Assembly: GCA_964017185.1 (NCBI GenBank)
Contig: OZ024869.1
Coordinates: 70,588,315 to 70,652,314 of the forward strand
Source of the DNA: Rugalucina vietnamica
Lineage: Eukaryota > Mollusca > Bivalvia > Lucinida > Lucinidae
Direction of reading: 5' to 3'
DNA length: 64,000 nt
Part shown: positions 32,961 through 45,900 of the stretch, piece by piece
Layout: each line of letters begins with the position of its first letter
Position numbering within the stretch: position 1 is the stretch's first letter
The notes under the pieces: model-generated
Seen by the model: only the letters and a program-made list of their open reading frames with translations
The model's database searches: none
Told to the model about the DNA's origin: nothing
Position numbers and translations under genes: made by a program

Positions 32961-33469
32961 AATTTATAATAACTGATAGGAACGGTTAATGATTAAAAAC
33001 ATGTCATATTATTGCGAAAGTTGAAGCAACTAATCATAAACTTATTGTAATTATGGTCCACAATCCCTTTTATACAACAGATTCGATCACTTTATTCCCA
33101 CTGATGATTACTATTATTAATAACAAATACATTATCTTTAAGATATGCTTTGCTTGTGTTTCAACGGACAGTAAGAAAACAGCCACCAATCACGAGTCGA
33201 TACGTCAAAGTCATTGTCAACAGTACGTCTTAAGGCAAAGATGAAAACAAAATAGATGTGGTGATTTAATGGGCTATTTTCGGATTTCGCAAGCTATAGG
33301 AAACTGGATATTAGAGATATAGGAGCCCCGACACATGAACAGTACATTGTGCATATATATTCTAGATATGATTGGAGTAAGGGCTTACCAACAAGGCGGA
33401 AAAAAGAATCAAACGGACACATATTTTCATATACATTATAAGCTCTACAATCTTATTTATTCACAAAGT
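32961..33469. other. Unassigned spacer
   Basis: No recognised gene or repeat. Confidence 0.4.
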
Positions 33470-33668
33470 AGGGAGCGCAGTGGCGTAGTGTAAGAGCATC
33501 GGACTCCTAATCGAGAGGTCCTGGGTTCGATCCCCATTGGCGGCACTGTGTTGTGTCTTTGAGCAAGACACATTAACTCCCTATAGTACTGGTTAAACCC
33601 AGGAAGCGTTGGCTCTGTCCCTGACTGAAATAAAATATTGACATGGACGTTAAGCCTCAACACAAACA
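33470..33668 (+). mobile_element. tRNA-derived SINE, forward, tRNA-Arg(CCT)-like head
   Basis: Head with A box GTGGCGTAGTGTAAGAGC, loop ACTCCTAATC and B box GGGTTCGATCCCC. The body CTTTGAGCAAGACACATTAA, TAGTACTGG and CCCAGGAAGCGTTGGCTCTG matches the SINE at 7240-7440, and the tail is GACGTTAAGC then CAACACAAACAAATTAAC. Acceptor halves do not pair, so it is not an active tRNA gene. Confidence 0.7.
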
Positions 33669-35059
33669 AATTAACAAATATTCACAATGTCTGTTTTTGC
33701 AGTTGCACGTTTAGTTACTGGTTTTGATAGTGATGAGTTACCTTACTATCAATATAACATTGGTACAATAGTTCTCATAAAATTGAAATAACCATGGTGC
33801 AGACATGTACAACCCGACTTTGATGTATTAGTGTAATACGACACTACGGCAAACTAATACAGACCCTGTCATGTTTCGACATTATAATCATATGTAGGTT
33901 CTCATTTTCCAATAACTGATTATGCTTTGAGTATATACATTGTATGTACAAGGCATATGCAAACTGTGGTACCAAAAGAACTGCCAATCCTCTTTACAGA
34001 GCATTAAAAGTGAAAAGCAAAACACTAGTGGGTACAGACAGAAATAAGAAATGATTAGTACACCATCATCTACAAAGTATTTCGAATGGAAGAATAATTG
34101 CTTTATTTGTGCAATTACAGACCTGGGTTAATCTTAATCGTTAATCATGATTACTTTTATTCGATTGAAATATTTTTCAATACAAATTATTTTGTAATCG
34201 TAGATTTTTACGATTAAAATTAATATTTTACTTATTCGAATACTTTTCAAAAATGCCTGTAATCGTGATTAATTTCACGATTAAGTTTAGATTTAATTTG
34301 AAAATATGCTGAACATTCTTTACCTCAGACAGCAAGAAAGCGAAGAAATTTATATCTATTATTATTATTATTATTATTGTTATTATTATTATTATTATAA
34401 TTATTATTATTATTATAGAAATAAAGAGATACACAATATTTAAAACAAATAAACAGCATTTATTGAAGCAATAAATTTGCCATTAATTGCCAATTATGGA
34501 CAGATTTAATGACAAAGGCACATTTTGAAAGCAAACTGGTAAACAAATCACTGTTGTTTTATCTTTTCTAGTCCTATTTGCTTTTCACCAAAGTTCTCCC
34601 CTCAGACATTTTCCATATCATTTCAGGATTCTTCTTAGAAAACTCATTTTTGCTTACATTACTTACATAGTGATCTCACCATGCTTATAATTTTTTTTTT
34701 AATTTTAATTTTTTTTTAAACTGCAAATAATTAAAGCTATACATATGTTACCAGGTTGTAACACCTTTACAGTTTAAGTACTCAATAGGTGTCATTTGAT
34801 TTGTTTTTTTGAGTATTTAAGTTGTGTTGTTAAAACACTCTATAGAAGTGACAATAAACAAAGGATTAAAGCAGCCATCAACTGTGAGAGTCATATTGAA
34901 AAATTTGGTATTTGTTACTGCAATATCTTGAAACTTCTTTTTTAAAATTTTTGTCTGAATTTGACAAACTTTCACCAAATTATAGGACACGAGGAAATGC
35001 AAAATAATGTTTATAATTTACTTTAAATAAACAAAGAGGCCTTCCGAATGGTGACTTAG
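33669..35059. other. Unassigned AT-rich region
   Basis: Contains an ATT microsatellite and, near 34128-34285, repeated TAATCG / CGATTA words (TTAATCGTTAATCATGATTA). No gene recognised. Confidence 0.4.
34359..34418 (+). repeat. (ATT)n microsatellite
   Basis: About 20 near-perfect ATT units with two interruptions. Confidence 0.9.
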
Positions 35060-35465
35060 ATTCACCACGAGGACAGAAGAACTAACTAAATATTATGAAC
35101 CACTGCAAAAGCTGAGGTTGAGGTTATGGCCTGATAAAACCGGTTTAAGCCCGCCAGTAATTTTGTGTTACTGTTCGTTCCAAGGCAATACCTCTGTGGT
35201 GGTTCTTTTTGATTTATGTCTTGGTGTTTAAAATTTGTGTGCTGTTGGTGCCTTATGTATGTTTTCATATTTTTAGTTAAGTTTAGGTAACTGAGTGGCC
35301 ACCTATTGGGCAAATAGCTTCTCATTCGGCTTACGATATGTTTTCATTGTATAACTACCTCATTGTTAATTAAGGTTTTTCCCACCTCGATTTTTGGAGT
35401 GGGAATCTTTTTCTGATTGCGCCTTTTCCTGGTCTTTGCCTACTTGTACCTTTTGAGTTGCTGCT
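35060..35465 (+). repeat. Interspersed repeat S4, copy 2
   Basis: Forward copy from TTCACCACGAGGACAGAAGA to TTTGCCTACTTGTACCTTTT, aligned along its length with 20575-21000. The frame 35086-35325 on the - strand is repeat-derived. Confidence 0.65.
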
Positions 35466-35667
35466 GAAGCAATATGCATTGCTGTAAAAAGAGTCATTTG
35501 CTTAATTTTGCATTCAATTTTGGACACAAAGGATGATTTGTTTCATGCAGATACAGATTCATAGCTAAAAGTTGAGCATGAAAAGGTAAATGTAGGCGAT
35601 TATTGACAGTTGCAATGACAGAAAGCTCAATAATGAATGAAAATCAAGTCGTAGTGTTTACACTAAC

Positions 35668-37205
35668 AACCAGAGGACCAATGGTCCTGTAAACGCTCAC
35701 CTGAGACCTGAGATATATACATGTACCAATAAACTTGTTAGACTAGAATGGTACAATGCATGTATATAACCCTAGGGCAGGGTCAGAATAACTCTTGGAG
35801 TCAATGTCTTTTTCAAATCATAAAAATTCAGTCCATTTGCCAATAAACTGCAAGTTTTGTCCTTCAAATGACATTTTAACAATTTTCTCCATTCATATGC
35901 ATGGTCGATCTAAGTTGACCTTACCGTGAAATAGGTCAAGGTAATCCCAGTGTCATGATTTATACAAATTTTGTAGACCTCCGTTCCTTAATGCTTCATG
36001 CCAAGTTTCAAAATCATAGGCTTTCTGGTTCTGAAGAAGAAGATTTTTAAAAAAATTTTGCTATTTATAGCCATGGCGGCCATCTTGGTCATGTGACCTT
36101 GACCATTTATATAAACTTTCATTTCCTCTTCCTAAGGATGCTCCACATAAAGTTTGGCTTTGATTGGCTAAGCGGTTTCTGAGAAAAAGCTGTTTGAATA
36201 TTATGGTCATCTACATGTATATAGCTCCTGGGCAATGACAGACAACCCCTGGGCCTTAAATATTTTCATAAGCATAAATCTTCTGTCCATTTGCTCATTC
36301 CTAGCAAGTTTTCTGCCATTACATGACATTTTCCTATTTTTTCCCATTCAAATGCATGGGCGACCTAAGTTGGCCTTGCCGTAAAATAAGTCAAGGTCAT
36401 CCCAGGGTCATGATTTATATCAACTTTGTAGAGCTACATTCCCAGATGCTTCATACCAAGTTTCAAAATCATAGGCCTTCTGGTTCTGAAGAAGAAGATT
36501 TTTAAACGTTTTTGCTATTTATAGCCATGGCGGCCATCTTGGTCATGTGACCTTGACCATTTATACAAACTTTCATTCCCCCTTCCTAAGAATGCTCCAC
36601 AAAATGTTTGGCTTTGATTGGCCTAGCGGTTTCAGAGAAGAAGATGTTTCAATATTATGGTCATATACATGTATATAGCCCCGGGGCAGGGGCAGACAAT
36701 CCCCTGGGCCCAAAATATTTTCTTAAACATAAATCTTCTGTCCATTTGCTCATTTCTAGCAAGTTTTCTGCCATTTAATTACATTTTCCTATTTTTTCCC
36801 ATTCCAATGCATGGGAGACCTAAGTTGACCTTGCCGTAAAATAGGTCAAGGTCATCCCAGGGTCATGATTTATACAAACTTTGTAGAGCTCTATTCCCAG
36901 ATGCTTCACACCAAGTTTCAAAATCATAGGCCTTCTGGTTCTGAAGAAGATTTTTAAAAGTTTTCGCTATTTATAGCCATGGCGACCATCTTGGTCATGT
37001 GACCTTGACCATTTATATAAACTTTCATTCTCCCTTCCATGCTCCACATGAAGTTTGGCTTTGATTGGCCTAGCGGTTTCAGAGAAGAAGATGTTTGAAT
37101 ATTATGGTTATATACATGTATATAGCCCCGGGGCAGGGGAGCAGACAACCCCCCAGGGGCTAAAATTTTCCATTAACATTAATCTTCTGTCCATTTGCCT
37201 ATTCC
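35668..37205 (-). repeat. R1 block, reverse orientation, about 3.3 units
   Basis: Starts with CAGAGGACCAATGGTCCTGT and GCTCACCTGAG (R1 right end), then units of about 475 bp with AGGTCAAGGTCATCCCAGGG, TTCTGGTTCTGAAGAAGAAG and GCCATGGCGGCCATCTTGG. It ends without the left-end hairpin, so the copy is truncated near 37205. Confidence 0.75.
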
Positions 37206-37424
37206 CAACAATACTTTACTCTCGTTATAACACAAATTGAATATAGCTAACACAGAGATTTGAACCCTAACAATAGTGTTATAAAAAGGTTATGGTGTCT
37301 GAATAATTTGGTTTTAACAAGGAAAAACACACATGAAGATAACATTAAGAAAACGTTCTAAGTGTTTTACAACTTGATTTTAGCTTTTTATTACTTAATG
37401 AAAGTCAAGGGACATATTTGGCTC

Positions 37425-38115
37425 ATTTTTTCAAAATTCTATATTTTGACGGCCTTCTTGGGTGCCATCTTCAATACTGGAGCTATCCTGTGCTTTGCTG
37501 AGGTGGCAAACACTGGATTTTATTCTACAAACTAAGACTGAGACAAACACTATGGTATATAGAATAAAAAACAATTAAGATTGAAAAGCATATTTTATAT
37601 AAGAAAATATGTACCTTTTGGCGTTTTTTTTTCCGTGTTGGGTTGGATGTCTAAAACCTGTTTTTAAGCATGAAGCTGATACATAGAAACAATTTCTGTT
37701 TCTCTAAAATCTTCACAGATATTATATTTGATAGGAAAGAAGTAAACAAGCACTCGTAACTATCTGATCATAAATAATGAGCCATTAAACAAACATTCCT
37801 AGGTGAAAAACCTTGGGCACGTGCATTTGTGAATTTAAACATGATTTTTACAACTGTTTTACCTAAATTGTCAGGTTGTTTTACTTGAACTATACAAATA
37901 TATCATTCTGACATGAAATGGGGCATTAAAATACCATAACAATGCAAACACATGAAAACTATGATGCATTTTTGGAGTAGGGGTTGGTTTTTGGGAAACG
38001 GCAGCCATCTTGGACGCCATCTTGAATACTGGAGTTATGCAAGGTTTGCCAAGGTGGCAAACGCTGGATTTCAAAACTACAGACCAAGACGAACATCTTG
38101 GTATATAGAAACAAA
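37425..38115 (+). repeat. Direct duplication of about 150 bp, spaced about 540 bp
   Basis: 37470-37565 and 38010-38105 share GCCATCTTSAATACTGGAG, the AGGTGGCAAAC and GCTGGATTT segments and a following GAC(T/C)...AACA(C/T)...GGTATATAG. Divergence is moderate. No coding content recognised. Confidence 0.55.
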
Positions 38116-38667
38116 TGTGGTACTCCGTAGACCACCTACTCCTATTTCTAAGCTACTTTTTGAACCATATTTGCTCCAGTATTGTCGGAACAATTATTTG
38201 CAGTTTTTCTCAAGGCGCGTGAATTTGGTCTTTATTCCTTACAACAGCCACATGCCCTCAGGTAAATGTTTGCTTATTTCATTGTTTCATATACCTGGCA
38301 CGCTGTGTTAAAAATGAAAGATGGCGCACCACCATGGCGGAACTTTTGACCGCGGTTAAAATTTCTGGAAATAACAATGAAAAAACTACCCAGTATTATC
38401 CAAGCTGTCTTAATTCACAACATCAACACGTTGGAAAGTGATAGCGAGCATCGGTACCAGTGGAAACATTCCCGGAATCTGGAAAATGTCTCATTATTAA
38501 TAAAACGCGAATTTCGCGCAAGAAGGTGACCGGCCACCATTTCCTGTGAGACGGAAGCCAGGAAATAGGAAACACTTAAGCTGAGACGCCAAAGAGCCAG
38601 AAAACAACGCTTTCGAGGAAAGAAGCCAGATGAGAAGCTGGCTCACATAAAAGCCCTTCCTAAGAAG
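38116..38667. other. Unassigned, with a small basic open frame
   Basis: From about 38569 to 38669 the + strand reads ETLKLRRQRARKQRFRGKK... ending LPKK and stop, immediately before the minisatellite. It is strongly basic and could be the end of an exon, but there is no convincing acceptor and no family match, so I do not call a gene. Confidence 0.25.
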
Positions 38668-39055
38668 TGAACACAACCGTTCTTCAAGAACAGGAACCTA
38701 CTACCGTTCTTCAAGAACAGGAACCTACTGCCGTTCTTCAAGAATAGGAACGTACTGCCGTTCTTCAAGAACAGGAACCTACTGCCGTTCTTCAAGAACA
38801 GGAACCTACTGCCGCTCTTCAAGAACAGGAACGTACTGCTGTTCTTCAAGAACAGGAACCTACTGCCGTTCTTCAAGAACAGGAACCTACTGCCGTTCTT
38901 CAAGAACAAGAACCTACTGCCGTTCTTCAAGAGCAGGAACCTACTACCGTTCTTCAAGAACAGGAACCTACTGCCGTTCTTTAAGAACAGGAACCTACTG
39001 CCGTTCTTTAAGAACAGGAACCTACTGCCGTTCTTCAAGAACAGAAACCTAGAGC
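38668..39055 (+). repeat. 27-bp minisatellite, about 14 copies
   Basis: The unit is CCGTTCTTCAAGAACAGG plus AACCTACTG. Each contains the near palindrome GTTCTTCAAGAAC. Because 27 is a multiple of three, one minus frame stays open for 131 codons (38643-39038) as a nine-residue repeat KNGSRFLFL; this is a consequence of the period and not evidence of a protein. Point differences between units are few, pointing to recent expansion. Confidence 0.9.
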
Positions 39056-39894
39056 AGTTCTACCAGAGCCTACTTGTATAACTTCTATCAAGGACAGTTG
39101 TGACCTGGATCATACCTGTCAAATTCAGGATTTAACCTGTAGCAGTGATATGCGCTCTGAGAGCACTTAATTACTATAATATATGCCCATGTAGGATTTG
39201 AGGTTATTTTTGTTAGAAATGTATTATAGACGACCTACTATAACTCCATTGGTTGTTAGCATGTCTTGTTAATTAAACACGGATACATTAAGTATTTAAG
39301 ATACAAATCATACACTAATACAACGTAATCACCAACAACAAACGACCCCTTCACAACTGACAGAGGAGAGCTGTTTTCATAGCCTGGTTCCCGTCGTCAA
39401 ACCGGAAACCGTTCTTGACGCCTCCGAGAATGATAATGAAGGAGTCGGGTACCAGACTACTGTTTTCATATTTTAAGTCCACGATTTCTACGAAAATGCT
39501 ATGATAAATAGTTAAAAAGGAAGGTTTTGTAATATGGTCAATATGGTTAGTTGTGCTTGTGAAAAAAATCAAAACCTAATTTGCATTGAGGAAGACATTA
39601 AATTGCTTGTGCAATGACACATCTGCAATCTTAGGTCGCATGATTAAAGGCAGTTATTTGCACTGCACCTATTTAGAGATCCATTCCCTTACAAAAATTC
39701 TATCACGTTTACTCTGTTTTGACAGGGGATTTTTTGGTGATTTCATAGGCTTGACAGGGCTGATGTAATTAAATTTGAACAAAAAATTGTACTGGTTTGT
39801 TTCGAAACTTTGAGAACGATGACATGGTTATCGATACCATGCAAAAAGAAATTTAACACATGAAATGAGCCCCTGCAAAAGAAAAAAAACAACA
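39056..39894. other. Unassigned region
   Basis: No gene or matched repeat seen; an inverted pair (GGTTCCCGTC...GAC and GAGTCGGGTACC) near 39385-39455 is short. Confidence 0.4.
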
Positions 39895-40105
39895 AATAAT
39901 CTGCATATGCAAAAGGAAATGCGCAGATCAGCTTCGCAGCAACTGCGAAGCTGATCAGCGCCTTTGTTTTCGCTATAGGGATAGTGCTATTCCTCTTCTA
40001 TTTAAATCAAAACTCTCTAACTTCTAGCTATTTTCTGTGATTGTAGACTGTTTGTGTACAGGTCGGTTTGTGTCGGATCTATTCTGAAACCACATTGTTG
40101 GTGTT
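39895..40105 (+). repeat. Hairpin repeat P1, copy 2
   Basis: GATCAGCTTCGCAG CA ACTGCGAAGCTGATC hairpin at about 39927-39957, with CATATGCA at the left and GCCTTTGTTTTCGC at the right, then the shared flank ending CCACATTGTTGG near 40102. Opposite in orientation to 7488-7682. Confidence 0.65.
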
Positions 40106-40324
40106 TGTTATGACGTGGCTAAAATAATTGTAACTGACTCTGATTCTTTTCTTCCATCCATGCAATTACTATGATAATGAACGCAGTTTGAATGAAAAAG
40201 GTACAGGCAGTGAAGTAGTTAAACCCACCTGCCCATGCATTTTACATGGATTTTTATTGCATAAATTAAAAATTTCGTTAAAAAATACTTCAGTATCTAT
40301 GCTCAAAACAATTAATTGAGGATA

Positions 40325-40450
40325 TTGTGGTCGAGGCGGTTCTAACGAGTACCCAAAATCTATGTTTTACATTGTATATTAGGCAAAATAGTATATCTCT
40401 GTATACCCCAGTTTTTCTATATGAAATTGGGGTATATGGCGGTATAAATC
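40325..40450 (-). repeat. R2 interspersed repeat, copy 5
   Basis: GAGGCGGTTCTAACGAGTAC, CAAAATCTATGTTTTACA and the ACCCCAGTTTTTCT / GAAATTGGGGTAT hairpin. Confidence 0.6.
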
Positions 40451-40740
40451 GCAAGGCCAAGTTATCTCGATGCTATCCAGACATAAGTGGGAATAGAGTA
40501 CAGCACAAAACACGACAAGTGCGTGCACGTATGCTAGTACACGCACGAAAAACAATACCTCTATCGCTAACAAGGTAGAGGTCTGTCTTTCATCAACCAA
40601 ATACAGAAGTAGACAAAATAAACAAAGATAAATCACAACATAACCGTCACGGAACCGTCAGTAAAGGAGTAACTTGATTGCTTAACTCTCTAGTGCCCAA
40701 ATATAGAATGCGCTGACAGCAAGCGTTCATATTCCCAACA

Positions 40741-40788
40741 GTCTGTCTGTCTGTCTGTCTGTCTGCCAGTCTGTCTGTTTGTCTGTCG
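40741..40788 (+). repeat. (CTGT)n microsatellite
   Basis: GTCTGTCTGTCTGTCTGTCT and interrupted continuation. Confidence 0.85.
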
Positions 40789-41228
40789 AATACCTGTTGA
40801 ACTGTTGTTTTTGTACTAATAAAAACATTTTGTATTACTTCAAATGGCAGCATTTGAAGTCAGCTTATACAATTCTTCCTGTTCTTAATGTTGAATTGTT
40901 TCTATTTTTGGCTGTTATAAGTATTATGCGTACTTTTGTGAAGACAATATCACGCAATCAATCTATTTATTGTTATATCGTATTCTTGTTCAAATGTCTT
41001 AAATATATATAAACACGCAACTTCAGAAACTTTATGTCTACCGCCTTTTGTTATTTTGAGGATGATGCCAAACCCGTCAGCGAAATTGCACAACACCTGG
41101 TGTTGTGCACATAAGGAAAACAGTATCTATTTTCCTTTGAAGTAATAATTGCTAACACTGACTAAGCTAAAAACAAAATAAAAATATCAATTCTAACTGA
41201 GAAGGGAATTTCCATTTGTCCTTCACCG

Positions 41229-41301
41229 ACCCCCCTCACACACAGACACACACACCCACCCAGCCAGCCCCCTTCCCACCCCCCCCCCCACACACACACA
41301 C
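41229..41301 (+). repeat. C-rich / CA-rich low-complexity tract
   Basis: Runs of C broken by ACACAC blocks. Confidence 0.8.
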
Positions 41302-41385
41302 TGTGCGGTATTGTTTCACTGGTAAACCTGGTAAACTATTCTGATTCCGATTCTGTTTCTGAGCCATTATGTCGAGTGATCATTT

Positions 41386-41469
<84 letters not shown>

Positions 41470-41471
41470 AA
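41386..41471 (+). repeat. (GAAA)n microsatellite
   Basis: About 21 AAGA units, nearly perfect. Confidence 0.95.
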
Positions 41472-41663
41472 CACATTATAAGGTTGTCATAGAATTTAAT
41501 TTCTTGGAAAAAGGTAGCGTTTATGTCCCCCAAGGTAGTTGCTTATCGCAATTAGGTAGCTGTTTAGTGCAATCAGTTATGACACACTTTTGTTTTATGG
41601 TTTACAGTAGTCGCTGATGGTAATTTCACACATTGCAGTTTGCGCCGCCCTTTATTCACTCAA

Positions 41664-41709
41664 CCAATCCAATTACAGATGTTTTATACCCTAACCCACC
41701 TTATATAAA
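41664..41709 (+). promoter_or_regulatory. CCAAT and TATA motifs before LINE ORF1
   Basis: CCAAT at 41664-41668 and TATATAAA at 41702-41709, 198 bases before the ORF1 ATG. LINEs usually use TATA-less internal promoters, so these may be chance or belong to flanking DNA. Confidence 0.25.
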
Positions 41710-41906
41710 CAATCACTGAATTGTGGGCGGGGCGTATACCTGTATATCTGCATATGCAAATAAATCAATTTCACACCGGTACCACACCGGCATCCCCCCT
41801 TACACCATGCAAAGGGGAACATACCCCTTTCTTCCCCCCTGGATCACCACAGGCGCACTCATCACCGACCAGATCACTCCGCAGGACACTATTTACCACC
41901 CCTTCA

Positions 41907-42625
41907 ATGAGCGGGAAGAAGCGTCCAGCTTCACCCGACTCCTCCCCGGACCTCACAGAGCAGGTCAACAACACCCCATCCAAAAAGGTGTGCCGGGAAA
42001 GCAAGGTCAAGACGACCAAAGCTAGGAACCGGCTTCCTTATGACCAAAACACACCAGGTCAAACTTCCACCCCAGCCTTTGAGGAACCCATGGAAGAGAC
42101 CTCAGCCCCCCACCCACCACATCTTTCACTGACACCCCTGTTACTGCAACATTTTCTTTGATCACTGGTAAAATGACAAATCACATAGGGGAGAGGATCA
42201 CCAAGGCGTTTAGAGGGTATATTGGTAGTGATGGGACCCAAGCAGCACCGAGGCTTGGGAACTGGTCCGTCTCATTTATCATACGAAGTGCCTTGCTCAC
42301 AAAGGCAAGCCAGTTCGTAAATCAAAGCCTTGGCCTTCCTGACCTCCGATTCACCACTTCTAAGAAACAGCAAACAGGCGAGTCACGCAACGAACAGAAC
42401 ACCCCGAAGCACACAAGCGAGGGCATTATCGACACACATCTCACTGCAACAGAATTCGCTAAAAAATTCAACATGAATAGGAACAACATTATAGAATTTA
42501 AACCTATCACTAGCAAATCAGGCACCAAACAAGCTATCCATACATTCAACACAAGCATAGCACCACTACATATCGTATCCGACAACCAAACACTTGAAGT
42601 ATCACCACTACTCCTAGCAGTACAT
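41907..42625 (+). pseudogene. LINE ORF1, 5' part (nucleic-acid-binding Gag-like protein)
   Basis: The ATG at 41907 opens a basic, proline- and serine-rich N-terminus (MSGKKRPASPDSS) with a KKV/KVKTTKARNR stretch. At about 42110-42160 the frame changes by one (a frameshift), after which a second frame runs from about 42130 with GERITKAFRGYIG and SQFVNQSLGLPDLRF to the insertion point at 42625. This matches the position of the N-terminal domain of I-group ORF1 proteins, which package LINE RNA. The zinc knuckles that should follow are found across the insertion at 46468. The TA at 42625-42626 is the target duplication. Confidence 0.7.
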
Positions 42626-42626
42626 A

Positions 42627-43455
42627 CAGTAAGGTCTGAACTAAAGTATACAGAAAGTGCACATGGTGAGCACATTCTCTGAACTTCAGGTGCACATTAC
42701 TTTGCACAAGCTCTGAGAGTCAAGTGCACTTACCTAGAACTCCAGGTGCACGATATCTATCTGAGCCAAAAGTGCACTTGCTGTTAGCTCAGGTGTCATT
42801 TCAATTTTACAGGTAATTATCATAGGATGCATTTGTGTGACAATCAAACCAATGCATGTAATTGGAAAATGAAATAATTTAACTGAACAAAATAATGCTG
42901 ATTTGTTTTGCAAGTTTATGAGAAACAAAGTATCTATATTAAACAATAGTCCCAAAGCAGGCTGTGTGAAAGCAAGATATTCCATGAGCAATGCGGGAAT
43001 TTGCCGTACATACCGTTTGAGCTGTGTCATGAGCAAACTGCTTCTTGTTTCATGAACCAAATAAATGAGCGCACAAGTTGCACTGTAAGCAAGCTACATG
43101 TGTTTTCATCATAGCTGTAGTGCATTTTTAAAATCATATGATATATCTGAATTTCACACAGTTACCTGTATAGATAACCAGTCAACATTTACATGAGAAC
43201 TATTCGAATATTTACTGAACCAGTCCCACGTAAAACCAAAAGCTCTCTTTAATTGTATTATTGACACACTCCCACTGGTGAGTTATTGCTCAAATTTTAT
43301 GACAGGTGATAAATGGATTAAAGGACCATAAACCATGAAGTCTGAGCTTCTTTAATTTTATTGAACAAAATGAACAAGTTTGTCCTGGATAAAATATTGA
43401 GGATTCTTGAACGATCTTAAATTTGTTCAAAAGAAGGTTAACGGAAATGAAAAAG

Positions 43456-43520
<65 letters not shown>

Positions 43521-44123
43521 CTAAAATGTTGTAATACATGGTTTAAATGAGGCTTCCTTCAGGTTCTATACGGGATACTTTATAATTTTCCTTTCTTATT
43601 CATGCACTCAAACTTAGCAACTATGTAAATTAAAATAAATAAATAAATAAATAAATAACATGGCATTGTTTTTCAAGGAGTATATAATGTCACATAGGTA
43701 TACAAAATAAATGAGCGCACAAGTTGCACTGTAAGCAAGCTACATGTGTTTTCGCCATAGTTGTGCATTTTTAAATAATATGATATATCTGAATTTCTAG
43801 ATAACCAGTCAACATTTACCCGAGAACCATTCTAATATTTACTGAACCAGTCCCAGGTAAAACCAAAAGCTCTTGTATTTGTATTAGTATTTTACAATAG
43901 ATATGCGTCCACTGGAAAATGATTATAGATGAGTTATTGCTCATATTTTATGACAGGTTATAGAGTGGATTAAAAGACCATATACCATGAAGTTTGAGCT
44001 TCTTTAATTCTATTGAACAAAATGAACAAATTTGTTCTGGATAAAATATTGAGGATTCTTGATCGATCTTAAATTTGTTCAAAAGAAGACTAACGGAAAT
44101 TAAAGAGATCATCTCTGTCTCTC

Positions 44124-44186
<63 letters not shown>

Positions 44187-44296
44187 CTAAGATGTTGTAA
44201 TAAATTGGCTGAATGAGGCTTCCATCAGGCTTTATACGGGATACTTTATCATTTTCCTTTCTTATTCATGCACCCAAACTTAGCAACTTTATAAAA

Positions 44297-44371
<75 letters not shown>

Positions 44372-45865
44372 ACACGGCATTGTGTTTCAAGACATGACAG
44401 AAGTATATAATGTCACACAGGTATACCTGTACCATCCTGTCTGTTTATTTTCCAATGAAAGTGCTCAGTGACTAATAGAATGATTAACATGTCTTATCTC
44501 ACCTTGTTAATATCAGGCACACTTCATAATTGATTTCAATAGACAAATTAATCGGTTTGGTTATGATTAGAGAATGTTTGGTTTCTTTTTACCTGAGATA
44601 CGCATATTGTATAGAATGCTCAAAGGATGTTAAATGCTATTAACTTGATATAAATTATTTTACATTTTCCTAATACAATAAATAATAAGAATAATTAAAA
44701 CTTTATTTTATTTTCAACTTTTATTTTTTGAATGAATGAATGGATGGATGGATTATGACTGGTGAACTTTTGTCCAGTTTTTGACATGTCTTATCTCACC
44801 TTGTTATATCAGACACACTTCATAAATGGTTCCAATAGACAAATAACTTTTTCCTTAAACAATAGATAATAGATATATTTAAACACTTTTTTTTTTATTT
44901 TCAACTTTCATATTTTATCTTTTGAATGAATGAATGAATGAATGAATGAATGAATGAATGAATGAAAAATGAATGAATGAATGAATGAATAAATGAATTG
45001 TAACTGGTGAACCTTTGTCAAGTTTCTTATTTTGTCGAATTTTCTTCACCTGTTCCCTGAAACTATCATGCTTTCCAGCAAGAAAATCTTTCAGTTATAT
45101 GTCTAAATAACCAGTCAATTTACCTGAGAACCATTCAATTATTTACTGAACCAGTCCCAGGTAAAACATTTGAATTTTCATTATGATTAACATGTCTTAT
45201 CTCACCTTGTTAATATCACGCACACTTCATAATTGGTTCCAATAGACAAATTAATCGGTTTGGTCATGATTAGAGAATGTTTGGTTACTTTTTACCTCAG
45301 ATACGCATATTGTATACAATGTTCGAATGCTGTTAAATTTTATTAACTTGATATAGATTATTTTACATTTTCCTAAATCATTAAATAATAAATATAATTA
45401 GAAACTTTATTTTATTTTCAATGTTTAATTACTTAAATCTTTTGCTTTAGTCTTTTACTTTAATCTTTTGCTTTAATCTGCTTCCCAGCAAGAAAATATT
45501 TTAGTTACCTGTCTAAATAACCAGTCAACATTTACCTGAGAGCCATTCAATTAATTACTGAACCAGTCTCAGGTAAAAACAAATGCTCTCTTTAATTGTA
45601 TTATTGTAGAGATGAATAATTATAGATGAGTTATTGCTCAAATTTTATGACAGGTTATAAAATGGATTAAAGGACCATAAACCTCGAAGTTTGAGCTTCT
45701 TTAATTCTATTGAACAAATTTGTCCTGGATAAGATATTGAGTATACTTGATCAATCTTAAACTTATTCAAAAGAAGGCTTATAATTTAATGATTTATGAT
45801 TCTGTTCGCTTGACAACCGTTGACTGTTTTTTACCTACATTGCAGTCCTCTGATTTCAATCGAAA

Positions 45866-45900
<35 letters not shown>

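Larger units (their letters stand above)
40451..41385. other. Unassigned region with simple repeats
   Basis: Nothing coding recognised; a short hairpin CACAACACCTGGTGTTGTG at 41090-41108. Simple repeats are listed separately. Confidence 0.45.

Noticed and set aside
33470..33545. Candidate functional tRNA-Arg gene
   Set aside because: A and B boxes are good but the acceptor stem halves do not pair and a SINE body follows.
19683..35465. Idea that 19.7-21.9 kb and 31.8-35.5 kb form one large inverted duplication
   Set aside because: Three repeat pairs (S3, S4, C) are inverted between the regions, but their order and spacing do not mirror each other, so independent insertions explain them better.
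38643..39038. 131-codon minus-strand open frame with a nine-residue repeat
   Set aside because: It is a product of a 27-bp minisatellite whose period is a multiple of three; other frames also stay open for long stretches, and there is no start context or flanking exon.
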